A stretch of 64,000 bases of DNA from Diadema setosum. Lineage: Eukaryota > Echinodermata > Echinoidea > Diadematoida > Diadematidae. The notes under the pieces were generated by a model, which was not told the DNA's origin, ran no database searches, and was given only the letters and a program-made list of their open reading frames with translations. Below, in pieces: positions 51,411-62,949 of the stretch (the stretch's first letter is position 1; every line of letters begins with the position of its first letter). A program made the translations under genes and the position numbers. The stretch is from contig NC_092686.1 of NCBI RefSeq assembly GCF_964275005.1, forward strand, positions 12,583,032-12,647,031, read 5' to 3'.

Positions 51411-51618
51411 AAGGGATTATATAGTATTGGTGGAGATGAGTATTGGGCTTTTAACTTTTTGTGAGATATCACGAAACCACTTATGAAATAGTATAGAACA
51501 TACTATTCTAAGAACATACTATTCTATTCTTTCATATTTCATAAGAGGTTTCTCACCATCTCATGGAAAAATGACAGAAACCTGAAGTTAGGTCTTGACA
51601 AATATTATACGATCCCTT
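51411..51618. mobile_element. Fold-back MITE, AAGGG-end family, small copy
   Basis: Arms start AAGGGATTATATAGTATTGG on the left and end TATTATACGATCCCTT on the right, with TA at both outer edges. The inner part CTTATGAAATA...TTTCATATTTCATAAGAGG pairs as well. It shares inner words with the larger element at 61085, so they are one family. 208 bp, non-coding. It sits about 130 bp beyond the helicase stop codon. Confidence 0.65.
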
Positions 51619-51749
51619 TAATACCTGATATAACAATGTATGCTTCAAATAATTTAATATACTTGGCACTTGTATATTTTGCACACAGAGACATGTCACA
51701 TTGTATTGCACAAGCAATTGGATTGCTGGTATATGGTGAGAACTTACAC

Positions 51750-54700
51750 TCATGATTGTCCAAAACTGAACTGAGTTGCCAGCAGTCCCCTGCCTCTACC
51801 CCTCCCTCTGCCACGCCCTCCTCCCATGGCACTCCCTCCCTTTCCCCTGGGTCTTCCTGGCACATGGGCCGCAGGCTTTTCTTCTTTCTTTGGCATGAAC
51901 AGACCTCTCCCTGCAGCTATAAAATGGCCGGGTGAACCAGGTTTTGGACTGGTTCCTACAGCACCAGGGGGAGGCAGGGTCGCATATGAACTCTGAGAAT
52001 GCGAGGCGCCAACAATCATCTCCTGTGGTACAGATGGGGACAGCTTGAAACCCCTCCCGAAGGCAGAAGGCTTATTCGAGTTCACGTCCGCTCCTGACAC
52101 CACTGGTGGTGAGCTATTGCATCCTTCGGAAGATTGTTCTGGTGCCAATCTGTTTGGAATGTCTCTGGCATGTGTCACGGTTTTGCTACCATTTGTTCCA
52201 ACCATTTGCTGTTTATGCTCAACTTCTGAGCTGAGTCTGGCAGATTGGTTTGGCACTGTACTTCTCACTCGGTCCTTGGACTTGGAGCCCCAGGAGTCTG
52301 ATTTCCTGGAATCCTGCTTAATACGTTGCTCTCTCTGTTTTGCAAACTGGGCGGGATGCCTCTTGGGGGTCTGTTGGGTCCTTGAAGCCTGTGCCTGCAC
52401 CCAGGTGTTGCTGAACTCTTCCCCAGTGTTCTCATCCCTGTCTAAGCTGCCGTGTTTGGTACCTCCTGACCCTGATGGAATGGTTGGAGGCGCACATGCA
52501 CCTTCGCCAAAACTGGTAGATACGAAGTTGTGCTTGGCTTCTGATCCAATAGATGGTATTCTTGTCCTGTCAGTGACTGCTGATCCTTCAGAGCTGGAAC
52601 GAGAAACATGGGGGCGAGTTCTGCTGCCAGAACTCCTAAAATAATTCCCTTGTGAGGCTGCGGATTCCTCAGAATTCACCACTTTCTTATTTCTCACTGC
52701 ATGTCTGTGCTCGTTATCAGACGGGGTTGGTTTCGCCCTGTTGGTAGACCTCCATGAAGATTGCCTTTGTTCAGCCCTAGGTGAGACAGTTTGTTGATCT
52801 ACCTTGTCATGAGATGATGTCCTGTAATTGCGTGGATTCATCGAAGAAGACCTCGATGGTGCATTGGTCGATCTCTGTTGCCTAGAAGACGGATTGTAAG
52901 AGAATCCTCCTCGGGTACGATTCTTTTCACAGTCATTCTGATACTTGTTGTACATCTCTGGAGAATGCATCAGATCAGGTATGGTCAAATGCATAGGGCT
53001 ATGATGTCGTGGTAAATGAGGTGATTTTGTATGAGACGGGTACAAGGCTCCAGATACGCAACTGTTTTGACGCGGTGATGAAAGCTCTGCAGTAGGTTCA
53101 ACATTTTCTGATGGCTGCCCAGTATCAACCTCGTACCAGCCCCTGCTTAGGAATGTTTCTGTGTCCACTGGCTTACAACTGTCCTGAATACCCCAAGAAT
53201 CAGATGTCGAATTCAGAGATTCTAGATTATCGTAGCTATCCCATACTTCTTCTGTGTCATGTGACATTGTGGACCCAGTCTCAAAACGTGGCGACAATGC
53301 AGACGTCTCCACAGCTGAACTAACATCTGATTCTGTTACTGTCCCCTCTGACCGCCAGTCCCCATTCCCCTCCCCAGGACTGGAAGGAGTGTCGTTGCCC
53401 CGTTGATGGCCAGCACCGACTGCATCCTCACTGACTTCACCTCGCCTATGTTCAGCACTCAAAACCGGTGTCTCATCCTTCAAAGGCCGCCCATTTTCAC
53501 TTTGCCTGAATTGAATGCCATCACCTGACTCCACTCTGATTTCTCTTCCTCCATCTTCAGTCTTTGTGTCCTCCAAAGGAATGGAGTCAGATGGGAGACC
53601 TTTCTCAAGTTGTGATGGTGGCCTCGCCTCACTCTCACTCTCATCCTCCACATGTACTGTTTTGTGGCTGGTATCTTCTGAGGGAGCTGCATTGTTTTCT
53701 AATTCAGATTTTGTCCCACCTTCACTATCTGTCTCACCCTCAATCTTTTCTCTGCTTTGTGCAATGTCTTGCTTATTTTCTAGGATACTCTGTCCCCCTG
53801 GCTCACCAGGATATGTCCCTGCAGCAGTTCCTCCTGCACCTAGATCACTATTCTGAGTTTCTCCTTTCTCTTGCACACTCTCTCCGCCATTGCTAGCCTG
53901 CACCTCCTCCTCAGTACTTGCTCTGGTTGTGCCCTCTCTTTCTGCATCTTGCCTGTCCAGCACTTCATCATCTAGAATTCCATCTTGATCCTCTGGTCCG
54001 TCCAGTCTCTTTATCAGCTCTTTAGTAGGAGGCTCACAGCCAGTGTAAGCTTTGTTCTCCAGGCAATATTTTAGTAGCGCTCTCCAGTGAGAATCCTGGA
54101 TGAAAGGAAAAGGGGAGTACACCAACACTTTTTCATAACTACAGAAAATGGGTGCATCAGAAAGATAGATATTCTTTTGTGTTTGCTGCTATTACAAACT
54201 TTTCTATGAAACAGCAGTTACACCTGTCATGTTTGTAAGGTGAACCTACTGCTGTCATGAACAAATAAATGTGGGATAGTTAAGAAAACGCACTACATAA
54301 GATACCTTCATGACTTATTCCTACATGCAATTTTGCACATACAGTGTACATACATGACAATCTTGCCTCAAACATACATACATACAAATCACATAAATTC
54401 AATTCAATTTAATTCAATTCAATTCAATTCAATCCAATTCAATTCAATTCAATTCAATTTCATTTTCTTCTTAAACAAAAACATAGAATATTAAACAAAA
54501 TACAAATGATCTTCAGCACACACCAGCAAACTGTACAATGAAATTACATGTAATTAACAAATTAAAAGCATGTATTCATAGTTTCAAACATCTCTAATCA
54601 ACATTTTTTTTTTTGGTCTTTGAAAGAATGAGCACTGAGAAAAATGTATCCAAATCATCATCTTATCATCATCATCAAAAAGACTATGGATACACATCTG

Positions 54701-57700
54701 ATGGCGAGTAAGACTTCAAATAGATAATGACGTTTTCTACACAAGAGAAAGAAGCCTGTGCAGCCATCAGCGTTGAAATAAAATCTTGCCATCACACATG
54801 CCAATCTCTAAAGCTTCTTGATGCCAGATGGACTTACATTGACCAGCAGATGAGGGTTGCCCACAATAATGAGTAAAGCCTGAGGACGGGTGATGGAGAC
54901 GTTGAACCGCTTGGGGTTGCTAAGAAAACCAAGCTGATGCCGCACATCAAAGGCCATCAGACTCGTGCTTGATCTCACCTTTGGAGTGAAACACAATATA
55001 CAAAAAATCTATGAAATATATGTACATTAGATACACTGACATATACATTTGTGTGCCATTACTATTTCCACATCCTATTCAATTTTTTATCTCCACCATA
55101 TGTCTGGGTTAGAGAGCAGTAGCTGAATCTAGGAGGCAAGAGGGTGGGGCCATTCAAAAGAGACATCCTACTACACAGACATTAGATACACATGTACATC
55201 ATTAAAAAGCACTACACACAACTTGTATACATCAATGTGTGGATGTCTGAAATGATCAAAGAAGATGCCAAAATTTAATCAGTTGTTACTTGTGTCATTC
55301 TCAACCTTTCAGTTTCATCCAAATCCGTTTACTACTTTTTGAGTTATTTTGCACACGGACAAACAAACCAACCAACGGTAACAAAAACATAACCTCCTGC
55401 ATTGGCGGAGGTAACAACTCTCCCATTCTCTCTGACTCACTGTGGAGATGATGATGACCAGTCTCTCTTGTCCCTGGAACTCCTCCACTGATCCCACCTT
55501 GGTATCCAGAATCTCAAATGTGTCCAACAGCTGGTTGATTTTCTCCACCTGCATTGGCAGAACAGAAGCAAACCTTAGTTAGAATCAGAAATCATCACAC
55601 TGTACAAGTTTTTCAAATCACACATCATGCGTGTATGTGAAGAATCTAAAGCAGAGAATTGCACGCTATCAACTGAAAAAACATTTCTACTATAGACGAT
55701 TTTTTTAATGTATCGAGATTTTTGGATGTTTCTTTTTCTACAGTCTAGTGACAAGCCATTAAAATCAACGGCTCCCTTCAATAAGATATCTTAGGCTAGA
55801 ATTCACTTTAGCATTCATCAGTTGTTGCTAGGTTGGGCAAGGTCCTGGCTATCTTCAGTGAACTAAGCATGCATAGAATCTACAAAAAAGTACAGAAACA
55901 CTCTATTGGGATGTATGTTTATACAGATATAAATGTACATGTAGATACTGCTATACATTGCCTGACGTCAGTGCAAAGGAGGACTTTCGTTTTTGTCACC
56001 TGCTTGCGGTAAGGGGTTATGATGCCAATGTCAGTCTCTTTCAGGTGAAGGGTGGGGTCGTTGAGGAGCTGTTGGAGGTAGGTCACTGCCTGGACAGCCT
56101 CGGCTGGGTTGCACCATGATGGACTGTTGCCCTCCTTGATATCCATTCCCTATAACATCACATGATTGTAATATTGTTTTACTATTAAGACAAAAGAAAA
56201 ACACCATTGCTGGTGATATTATTACTTGTGGCATCAATGACTGAAAATTCATGTCTGCATGGCTGCTGCAGAAGTTTTGCTAAGCCAGTGCTATTTTGAC
56301 ATGCTCATGACGAGATGTACATTTTGTACAGTACATGTACAATACGTATATAAGCATACTGTGTTCACAAAAATGCCATCACACACTGTCCCTATGATTT
56401 CAGGCTTGATTATCAATATCATAAGGATGTCAGCATTTAATTTTGCTGCACACTTTTTGCACAACGTGCATGTTACCAAAAAATAAGAATAAAAATAAAA
56501 TGATAATAATAAAAAAAATAAAAAAAATTAAGAGCACACATGTGACTCATTTCAATAATTCTGATTGGCTACATTCTTGAACCACTTTTAGAAATTCCAT
56601 TCAATCCAGCAGTTTACAGAGGTCAAGCGAGAGGAACTAAATTACCTGGATTCCATGGAAGATGAATGGGCAGCCACCTTGGTTTGGTAACACTGACCAC
56701 CCACACAACATCTCCCTCATCTCAATGTTGGCACAGGCGTTGAGCTCGTTGTGGTAGAAGCGCTTGGAGGGTAGCGTGAGAAGCATGGGGTGGGAGCGGT
56801 AGTTGTTGACCAGCTTGGTGACCTGGTTTCAAGAGCAGGTTGTCGGGATAATCATTTCTTTTCTCCCTATGTCACCAATGTCTTGCACACACAGGTTTTC
56901 AGTTTACCTTCACTCTCAATGGTTGCATGTTGGATAAAATCTTGAAAGGTTGCAGGGACTTTAAAAACTTGGACCTCTGAGATACCAATTTTATCAATTA
57001 AACTTTTAGTGAACGGTTTCCTATTAATTGGCAATTTCAGCATGTGCGGATGTTTTAAGAATGGTGTATCATTTTCCCTGTAACAAAAAGGCAGAGAGAA
57101 AAACAGGCAAATTTGACTGATTTGAGGGTGAATTCTCTCAAAGATCAAGCTAAGGCCCACTTCATACAGCAGTTTGCCATTATTTTGACACATAGCGATT
57201 GCAGGTTTCATCTGAGCTGCTGGTTGAAGAAATATTACCTGCACATACACAATGTAATTCAGCAATTCAGTGATTACCATGGCAACTGCATTTAATGCAT
57301 CTTGCAACAATATTATTGCATGATTCCTTCAAGTGAGATGCTGCTGATCGTTGTTCCAAGGTCCCATTAACTCACCAAGAGGGGGTTGTATCCACCGTGA
57401 TCCCTGAATTTCTTGGGGTCCCTACGGTACAGGTCTCTCTTCATCAGCCTCTCCAGAAGGGACTGCTCCAGACCCAGTTCCCCTGCCTCACGGTTGGCCA
57501 GGACTGGCCCCAGCTGCATGGGATCGCCGGCGAGAACAACCTGTGGGATCACATGACATGGGGAGAACACACCACCTGATACTTACAGTAGCTCAGGATG
57601 GCAATGATGCCACATATCCACAGACTTTGGAAGCATGGATGTGTCCTAGACATCACATTCCATGTTTACACAATGTGTAAATCTGTAACTTCACAATACA

Positions 57701-60700
57701 TTGTGCTTGGATCTCTTCCACTGATCATTCATGCTGATAGGGCGAATGAGAGAAAATCAGGTCTGAAGTGACAATCATATTAACAATCTTTTGTTACAGT
57801 TCAGATATATATAATAAAACACAACACATTCCAACATTTAAGTTCTTAATGAGAGTAACTTGAAACAACACTACATTCTGTGACAACGTAGCCATGTGGT
57901 AAAAAAACAAAGAAAGGAAAGAAATTAGCTTGACATACTGTATGAGCACATTCTGAAAATGATGCTAGTACCAATAATGACACAGTAATGTTGAAATTAC
58001 TTTTTCCCTTCTTCTATTTCCTATATCTGCACATGCTCAGATAGTTAAAGTGAAATGGCTTATCAGACATGCAGAAATGGTACAAACAGTGACCCACACG
58101 GAGTTTATATCCCCTACCTGTCCTTCTGGGCCTACTGCCAGTCCCATGGCAACCACAGCTTCCGGCTCCGTCGCCTGGCCTGCCTCATCCACCAGCACGT
58201 GGGTGAAGTGTCCCGCCTTGAGGCCCAGGGAGTAGAACTGGCCCGCCGTGGCACAGGTGCTGATGATGATCCGGCGGTGGGCCAGGGCCTGAAGCTCGTC
58301 CCCCACCGTGCAGTATTGGTGAATTGAAGGAGGGATGTTCTGATGCGCCGAGAATTTGAACGAGGGAAAGGAAGGTGCAAAGCAAGAAGATGAAGGAAAA
58401 GATGGAATGAAGGATAGAGCATTATTTTTAGAATGTCATTTCACACAGAGGTGGAAAAATGATGTTAAGATGATGGAAAAGGGAGTACGAAATAGAGGAA
58501 TAGATGTAGAAAAAGAAATATAGAAAGAGATACATAAAGAATGATACATAATTGAAGGTAATATACCATCAGATTACAGGCGGAGAAAAAAGTGTCAGCA
58601 GTTTTGATATCCAAAAAATAAAAAAAAACATATATAACTATAACCACTTCATCTCTGAACAAGGAAAAGTAGAAATTACGCGGTGCGTAATATATGCCCC
58701 CGCCGGAAGTAGCATTTTGTAGCAAATGTACAATACAGGTCAAAAATCAAGGTCAAAGGTCAAAGAATTCAAAGGTCAAAATTCTGTGTAGCAGTTCTGA
58801 AGCCCTCACCTAGTGCCATCACATAAAGCAAACGGAATTGAAATCGGGTTAGAAATGGCGAAGGAGTAGCATTTTGTAGCAAAATGTACAATACAGATCA
58901 AAAATCAAGGTCAAAGGTCAAAGAAGTCAAAGGTCAAAATTCTGTGTAGAAGTTTTAAAGCCCTCACCTAATGCATACCTGCCAACATTTCAAGATGAAA
59001 TATCTTACTCATGGATTGCAAAAATCTTATTTTCTATGCAAATTGAAGTTAAAAATCTTACTTTCGGTCAAATCTTCAGAAAATACACATGAAAGGTATG
59101 TCTAAATATTTAAAAAAAATCTGATTTCTCTGACAGAAAATCTGATTTTGCTATTCTTAACGTAAAAAATCTTACTGAATCTGATAAAATCTTACTAGTT
59201 GGCAAGTATGCTAATGCCATCACATAAAGCAAACGGAATCAAAATCGGGTTAGAAATGGCGAAGGAGTAGTATTTTGTAGCAAAATGTACAATACAGGTA
59301 AAAAATCACGGTCAAAGGTCAAAGAAGTCAAAGGTCAAAATTTTGTGAAGAAGTTTTGAAGCCCTCACCTAGTGCCATCACATAAAGCAAACGGAATTGA
59401 AATCGGGTTAGAAATGGCGAAGGAGTAGCATTTTGTAGCAAAATGTACAATACAGGTCAAAAATCAAGGTCAAAGGTCAAAGAAGTCAAAGGTCAAAATT
59501 CTGTGTAGAAGTTTTGAAGCCCTCACTTAGTGCCATCACATAAATCAAACGGATTGAAATCGGGTTAGAAATGGAAAAGGAGTAGCATTTTGTAGCAAAA
59601 TGTACAATACAGGTCAAAAATTAAGGTCAAAGGTCAAAATTCTGTGTAGAAGTTTTGAAGCCCTCACCTAGTGCCATCACATAAAGCAAACGGAATCGAA
59701 ATCGGGTTAGAAATGGCGAAGGAGTAGCATTTTGTAGCAAAATGTACAATACAGGTAAAAAATCACGGTCAAAGGTCAAAGAAGTCAAAGGTCAAAATTT
59801 TGTGAAGAAGTTTTGAAGCCCTCACCTAGTGCCATCACATAAAGCAAACGGAATTGAAATCGGGTTAGAAATGGCGAAGGAGTAGCATTTTGTAGCAAAA
59901 TGTACAATACAGGTCAAAAATCAAGGTCAAAGGTCAAAGAAGTCAAAGGTCAAAATTCTGTGTAGAAGTTTTGAAGCCCTCACCTAGTGCCATCACATAA
60001 ATCAAACGGATTGAAATCGGGTTAGAAATGGAAAAGGAGTAGCATTTTGTAGCAAAATGTACAATACAGGTCAAAAATTAAGGTCAAAGGTCAAAATTCT
60101 GTGTAGAAGTTTTGAAGCCCTCACCTAGTGCCATCACATAAAGCAAACGGAATCGAAATCGGGTTAGAAATGGCGAAGGAGTAGCATTTTGTAGCCAATG
60201 TACAATATAGGTCAAAAATCAAGGTCAAAGGTCAAAGAAGTCAAAGGTCAAAATTCTGTGTAGAAGTTTTGAAGCCCTCACCTAGTGCCATCACATAAAG
60301 CAAACGGAATCGAAATCGGGTTAGAAATGGCAAAGGAGAAGCATTTTGAACATTTTGATCACACACGGACGCACAAACGGACGGACGGACGGACGGACAG
60401 ACGGACGGACACACGGACACACACACGTACGGAGCCCGTTTCATAGTCCCCTGCTCGAACTCGTTCGGCGGGGACAAAAAAAGTCCCTACAAAACCCAAC
60501 ATCTCAAATTCCTCATAAGTTCTGTTCCATTATGTGGATATTGAGTAGGTAATAAAAATCAGCGCTCAAACAGGGACTCATACTAACCTCTTCCACTCTG
60601 CGGAAAGAATTCAGTCGGATCATATCGACAATTTTCACTCGTCCACTGAGGTGCAGCCGTTCAGTCTGAAGGAAAATTGCAGAATTTCAAGAAGACAAAA

Positions 60701-62871
60701 TGTGTCAAAATCATGATCGAAGAGCAGGGAGAGAACAAAGCATGTTCTTCCAAAATATCTTCTAAAAGTGTACATAAAAAGTTATTTTCTGAAGATTCAA
60801 TGAGTGAGTGTGTGTATGTGTTGTTTTGTTTTGTCATTTTTATGATACAAATATATGCAAGCCAGTTCACACAATTTCTCACAAAAATACTTGCGGCTGA
60901 ATTCTTATCTCAGTTTGAAGGTCTAACATCTAAGAGATTCCAATAACAATGGGTCCTCTTTATTATGTCTTTGAGAGTAATATGTCTATTGATAGATGTC
61001 TAGCTTGTAGTTGGTTACTAAGTTATATAAAATAGCTACTTTGTCTTAAAATCTAAGAATTAAAAAAAAAAAATCTCAAAGTTAAAGGGGCTGTACAGTA
61101 CTGGTTGAGGTGGGGATTCATATTTTGGACATTCGTTAGTGAGATAATGAAAAGCCTCTTATGAAATATGAAAGAGCATATAATTTTAAGAAGGATTCAA
61201 CGTTTATTTGATGAAAATTGGTTTTCAAATGGCTGAGATATCCAAAAAAGTGCAAATAATAAAAGGCGACATGCCACAACTTTATTAGGATCTCTTTGTT
61301 TCACATTGTTTTTGGATATCTCAGCCATTTCAAAACCGATTTTCATCGAATAAACTTTTGATACCCCTTAGAACTGCATGCTCTTTGACATTTCATAGAG
61401 TGGTTTCTGAATATCTCGCAAAACGTAAAAAGCTAAATCCTCACCTCGACCAGAACTGTACACACCCTTTAATGTGATAAGGTCTCCAACATTTTGCATC
61501 AACTTCACAAACCTGCCACAATCAGAAAGAAACACCGCACTACATACGACACAAAAAGTTTGACGATCAATAAACCATTCATTCATTCATTCAACCATTC
61601 ATTCATTCATTCATGCATTCATTCAAAAAGGATGCATAGAAAACATCCAAACAAAATAAATCAAAGTAAATTCATTTGCAGAACGTAACAACATCAAGAC
61701 AAATACTGAATGGCCTAAAAAAAAACACACACACAAACCCCCCCCCCACACACATACATACATATAAACACACACAAAGAGGAAGGTAAGAAAAAGAAAC
61801 ATAACAACTTGAAAACATGGGGACAAGACACTTCTTCAAATTAGTACAACAAAACAATTTAACTTAAACACAGACAAACAAATATGTGAAAGACAGGAAG
61901 AAACAAGAAACCTACACACAGATAAACTGACAAACAAACCAACAAACAAAATCCGTACACTCCCCTTCACCCTATGACAAAATGGTATGTCTAACTCAGG
62001 AGGACCAAGATGTCAATGGATTGAGACGTGTTGACTCACCAAGAGATCAGCAGCACTGTTGGAGGGGGTGCAGACCAGGAGACGGCTGGACGACAGGTGG
62101 TGGTGGATCTGAAGGATGGCCTCAACCAGGGTGACAGTTTTACCGGTCCCTGCAGTGAATAAAAATGATTATCAAGGAGAAAATTGTGTCACAAAAGGGA
62201 AGATTTATTTCAAATTCTACCCAATGATCAGAAGTATCCTATCAGAAACAGAAAATGAATCGATGAACAACTTCCACTTAATACGAACACATATACGCAC
62301 CAGCACAGTTTAAATTTCTATAGCCTGCTATCTACAATTAAAGTTCAGATTTTTACTATAATCTCTCACTACATAGACCCATATAGGTAGCCTGATAAAT
62401 ATTTGGCCATGTTTATCTAGCGATGGCACGTACCTGGCGGTCCGAACAGGACGTAAGGAGTTGGCCGCCCCTCCCCCCTCAGAATCCTGGTAACAGCCGC
62501 TCTCTGTCTGACATTCAGCTTCTTGTTGAAGAACTCTGACTTTCCAGCGTCCACCTCCTCACTGGTCCCCATTCCTGGTTCCTCTCCCACTGAGGTCCCC
62601 ACCCTGTCCACCAGGGCATTGGGGACCACAAAGATGGGCTCCTCGGAGTCCCCACCTCCCCTTAGCATCTCTGGTCTGCTCCTGGTGGAAGGAGGAGGAG
62701 GAGGAGGAGGAGAATCGGTACTCCTGGAAGACTCTTGGAATGCCGGTGGCACTGGGAGCCGGATGACATCTATGGGCCTGGTGCGGCCAGGGTACACCAC
62801 GGACTGCTGGACGGAGACAAACGAGATATCCTCCTGTGGTGGCTTCGGCTGGAGATCAGACGGGAAAAGAG
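51750..62871 (-). CDS. MOV10L1: MOV10/MOV10L1-family SF1 RNA helicase, last ten exons (5' part outside the window)
   Basis: Exons on the minus strand: 62434-62871, 62040-62149, 60588-60665, 58118-58339, 57376-57540, 56646-56822, 56000-56149, 55441-55548, 54838-54978, 51750-54095; all GT-AG, phases consistent, about 1310 residues. Helicase motifs in order: GPPGTGKT (I, split by an intron), [14 protein letters not shown] (II), [11 protein letters not shown] (III), NYRSHP (IV), [12 protein letters not shown] (V), FNVSITRP (VI), then [14 protein letters not shown]. The words [19 protein letters not shown] and [11 protein letters not shown] favour MOV10L1, the piRNA-precursor helicase, over MOV10, which also resembles it. 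The last exon adds about 760 residues rich in Ser, Glu and Pro, ending in a GRGRGRGRG run and [11 protein letters not shown]. Known vertebrate proteins have short tails there. Confidence 0.85.
54398..54720 (-). mobile_element. Possible SINE/LINE 3' end with (AATTC)n tail, in helicase intron
   Basis: A pentamer run of AATTC units (54398-54456) adjoins a T-rich block. On the minus strand this reads as a non-LTR-type body ending in a TTGAA/ATTGA pentamer tail. No coding is seen, and the family is not named. Confidence 0.35.
55297..55414 (-). mobile_element. Truncated ACCTCCGCCA-family element, reverse copy
   Basis: Reverse complement of the first about 115 bp of the element at 19212: CTTTTTGAGTTATTTTGCAC, AACGGTAACAAAAACATAACC, and the head CCTGCATTGGCGGAGGTAA. 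It ends 27 bp from helicase exon 55441-55548, with no damage to the exon. Confidence 0.6.
58658..60476 (-). mobile_element. GTCCCCGCCG-family element, copy 3, with a 457-bp higher-order repeat
   Basis: Reverse orientation, in the helicase intron between exons 60588-60665 and 58118-58339. Right edge (+) CGAACTCGTTCGGCGGGGAC, left edge AACAAGGAAAAGTAGAAATT then ACGCGGTGCGTAAT. It holds about ten 158-bp-type units. Distinct unit variants recur exactly 457 bp apart: AGGTAAAAAATCACGGTC at 59297 and 59754, TAAATCAAACGGATTG at 59541 and 59998. A separate MITE (58975-59210) is nested in it. Confidence 0.8.
58975..59210. mobile_element. hAT-like MITE nested in the 158-bp array
   Basis: Termini ATACCTGCCAAC and GTTGGCAAGTAT form an inverted repeat with one mismatch. 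CTAATGC flanks both sides (58968-58974 and 59211-59217), and the duplicated word belongs to the array unit, where the intact form is CTAGTGCCATCAC or CTAATGC. 236 bp, AATCTTACT-rich, non-coding. Confidence 0.75.
61085..61469. mobile_element. Long fold-back MITE, AAGGG-end family, large copy
   Basis: The arms of roughly 160-170 bp pair with substitutions: AAGGGGCTGTACAGTACTGG at the left against CCAGAACTGTACACACCCTT at the right, and near the centre GGCTGAGATATCCAAAAA against TTTTTGGATATCTCAGCC. TA (or TTAA) stands at both edges. It lies in the helicase intron between exons 62040-62149 and 60588-60665. No coding. Confidence 0.75.
61480..61630 (+). mobile_element. Possible SINE/LINE 3' end with (CATT)n tail
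   Basis: GATCAATAAACCATTCATTC resembles a polyadenylation word followed by a tetramer tail that runs to about 61627. The upstream body has no recognisable domain. Confidence 0.35.
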
Positions 62872-62949
62872 CTGTGGAAAGACAAGAGACCCGCGGGTCT
62901 AACACTCACCTGGGTATCGCAAGTTCACATTTCATGCAGTTACTAATCT

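Noticed and set aside
52045-52644. 199-residue plus-strand open frame
   Set aside because: It is antisense to the large last exon of the helicase, which is supported by splice phase and family context.
53515-53896. Plus-strand frames of about 110 residues
   Set aside because: Antisense to the Ser/Glu-rich helicase tail; low-complexity composition.
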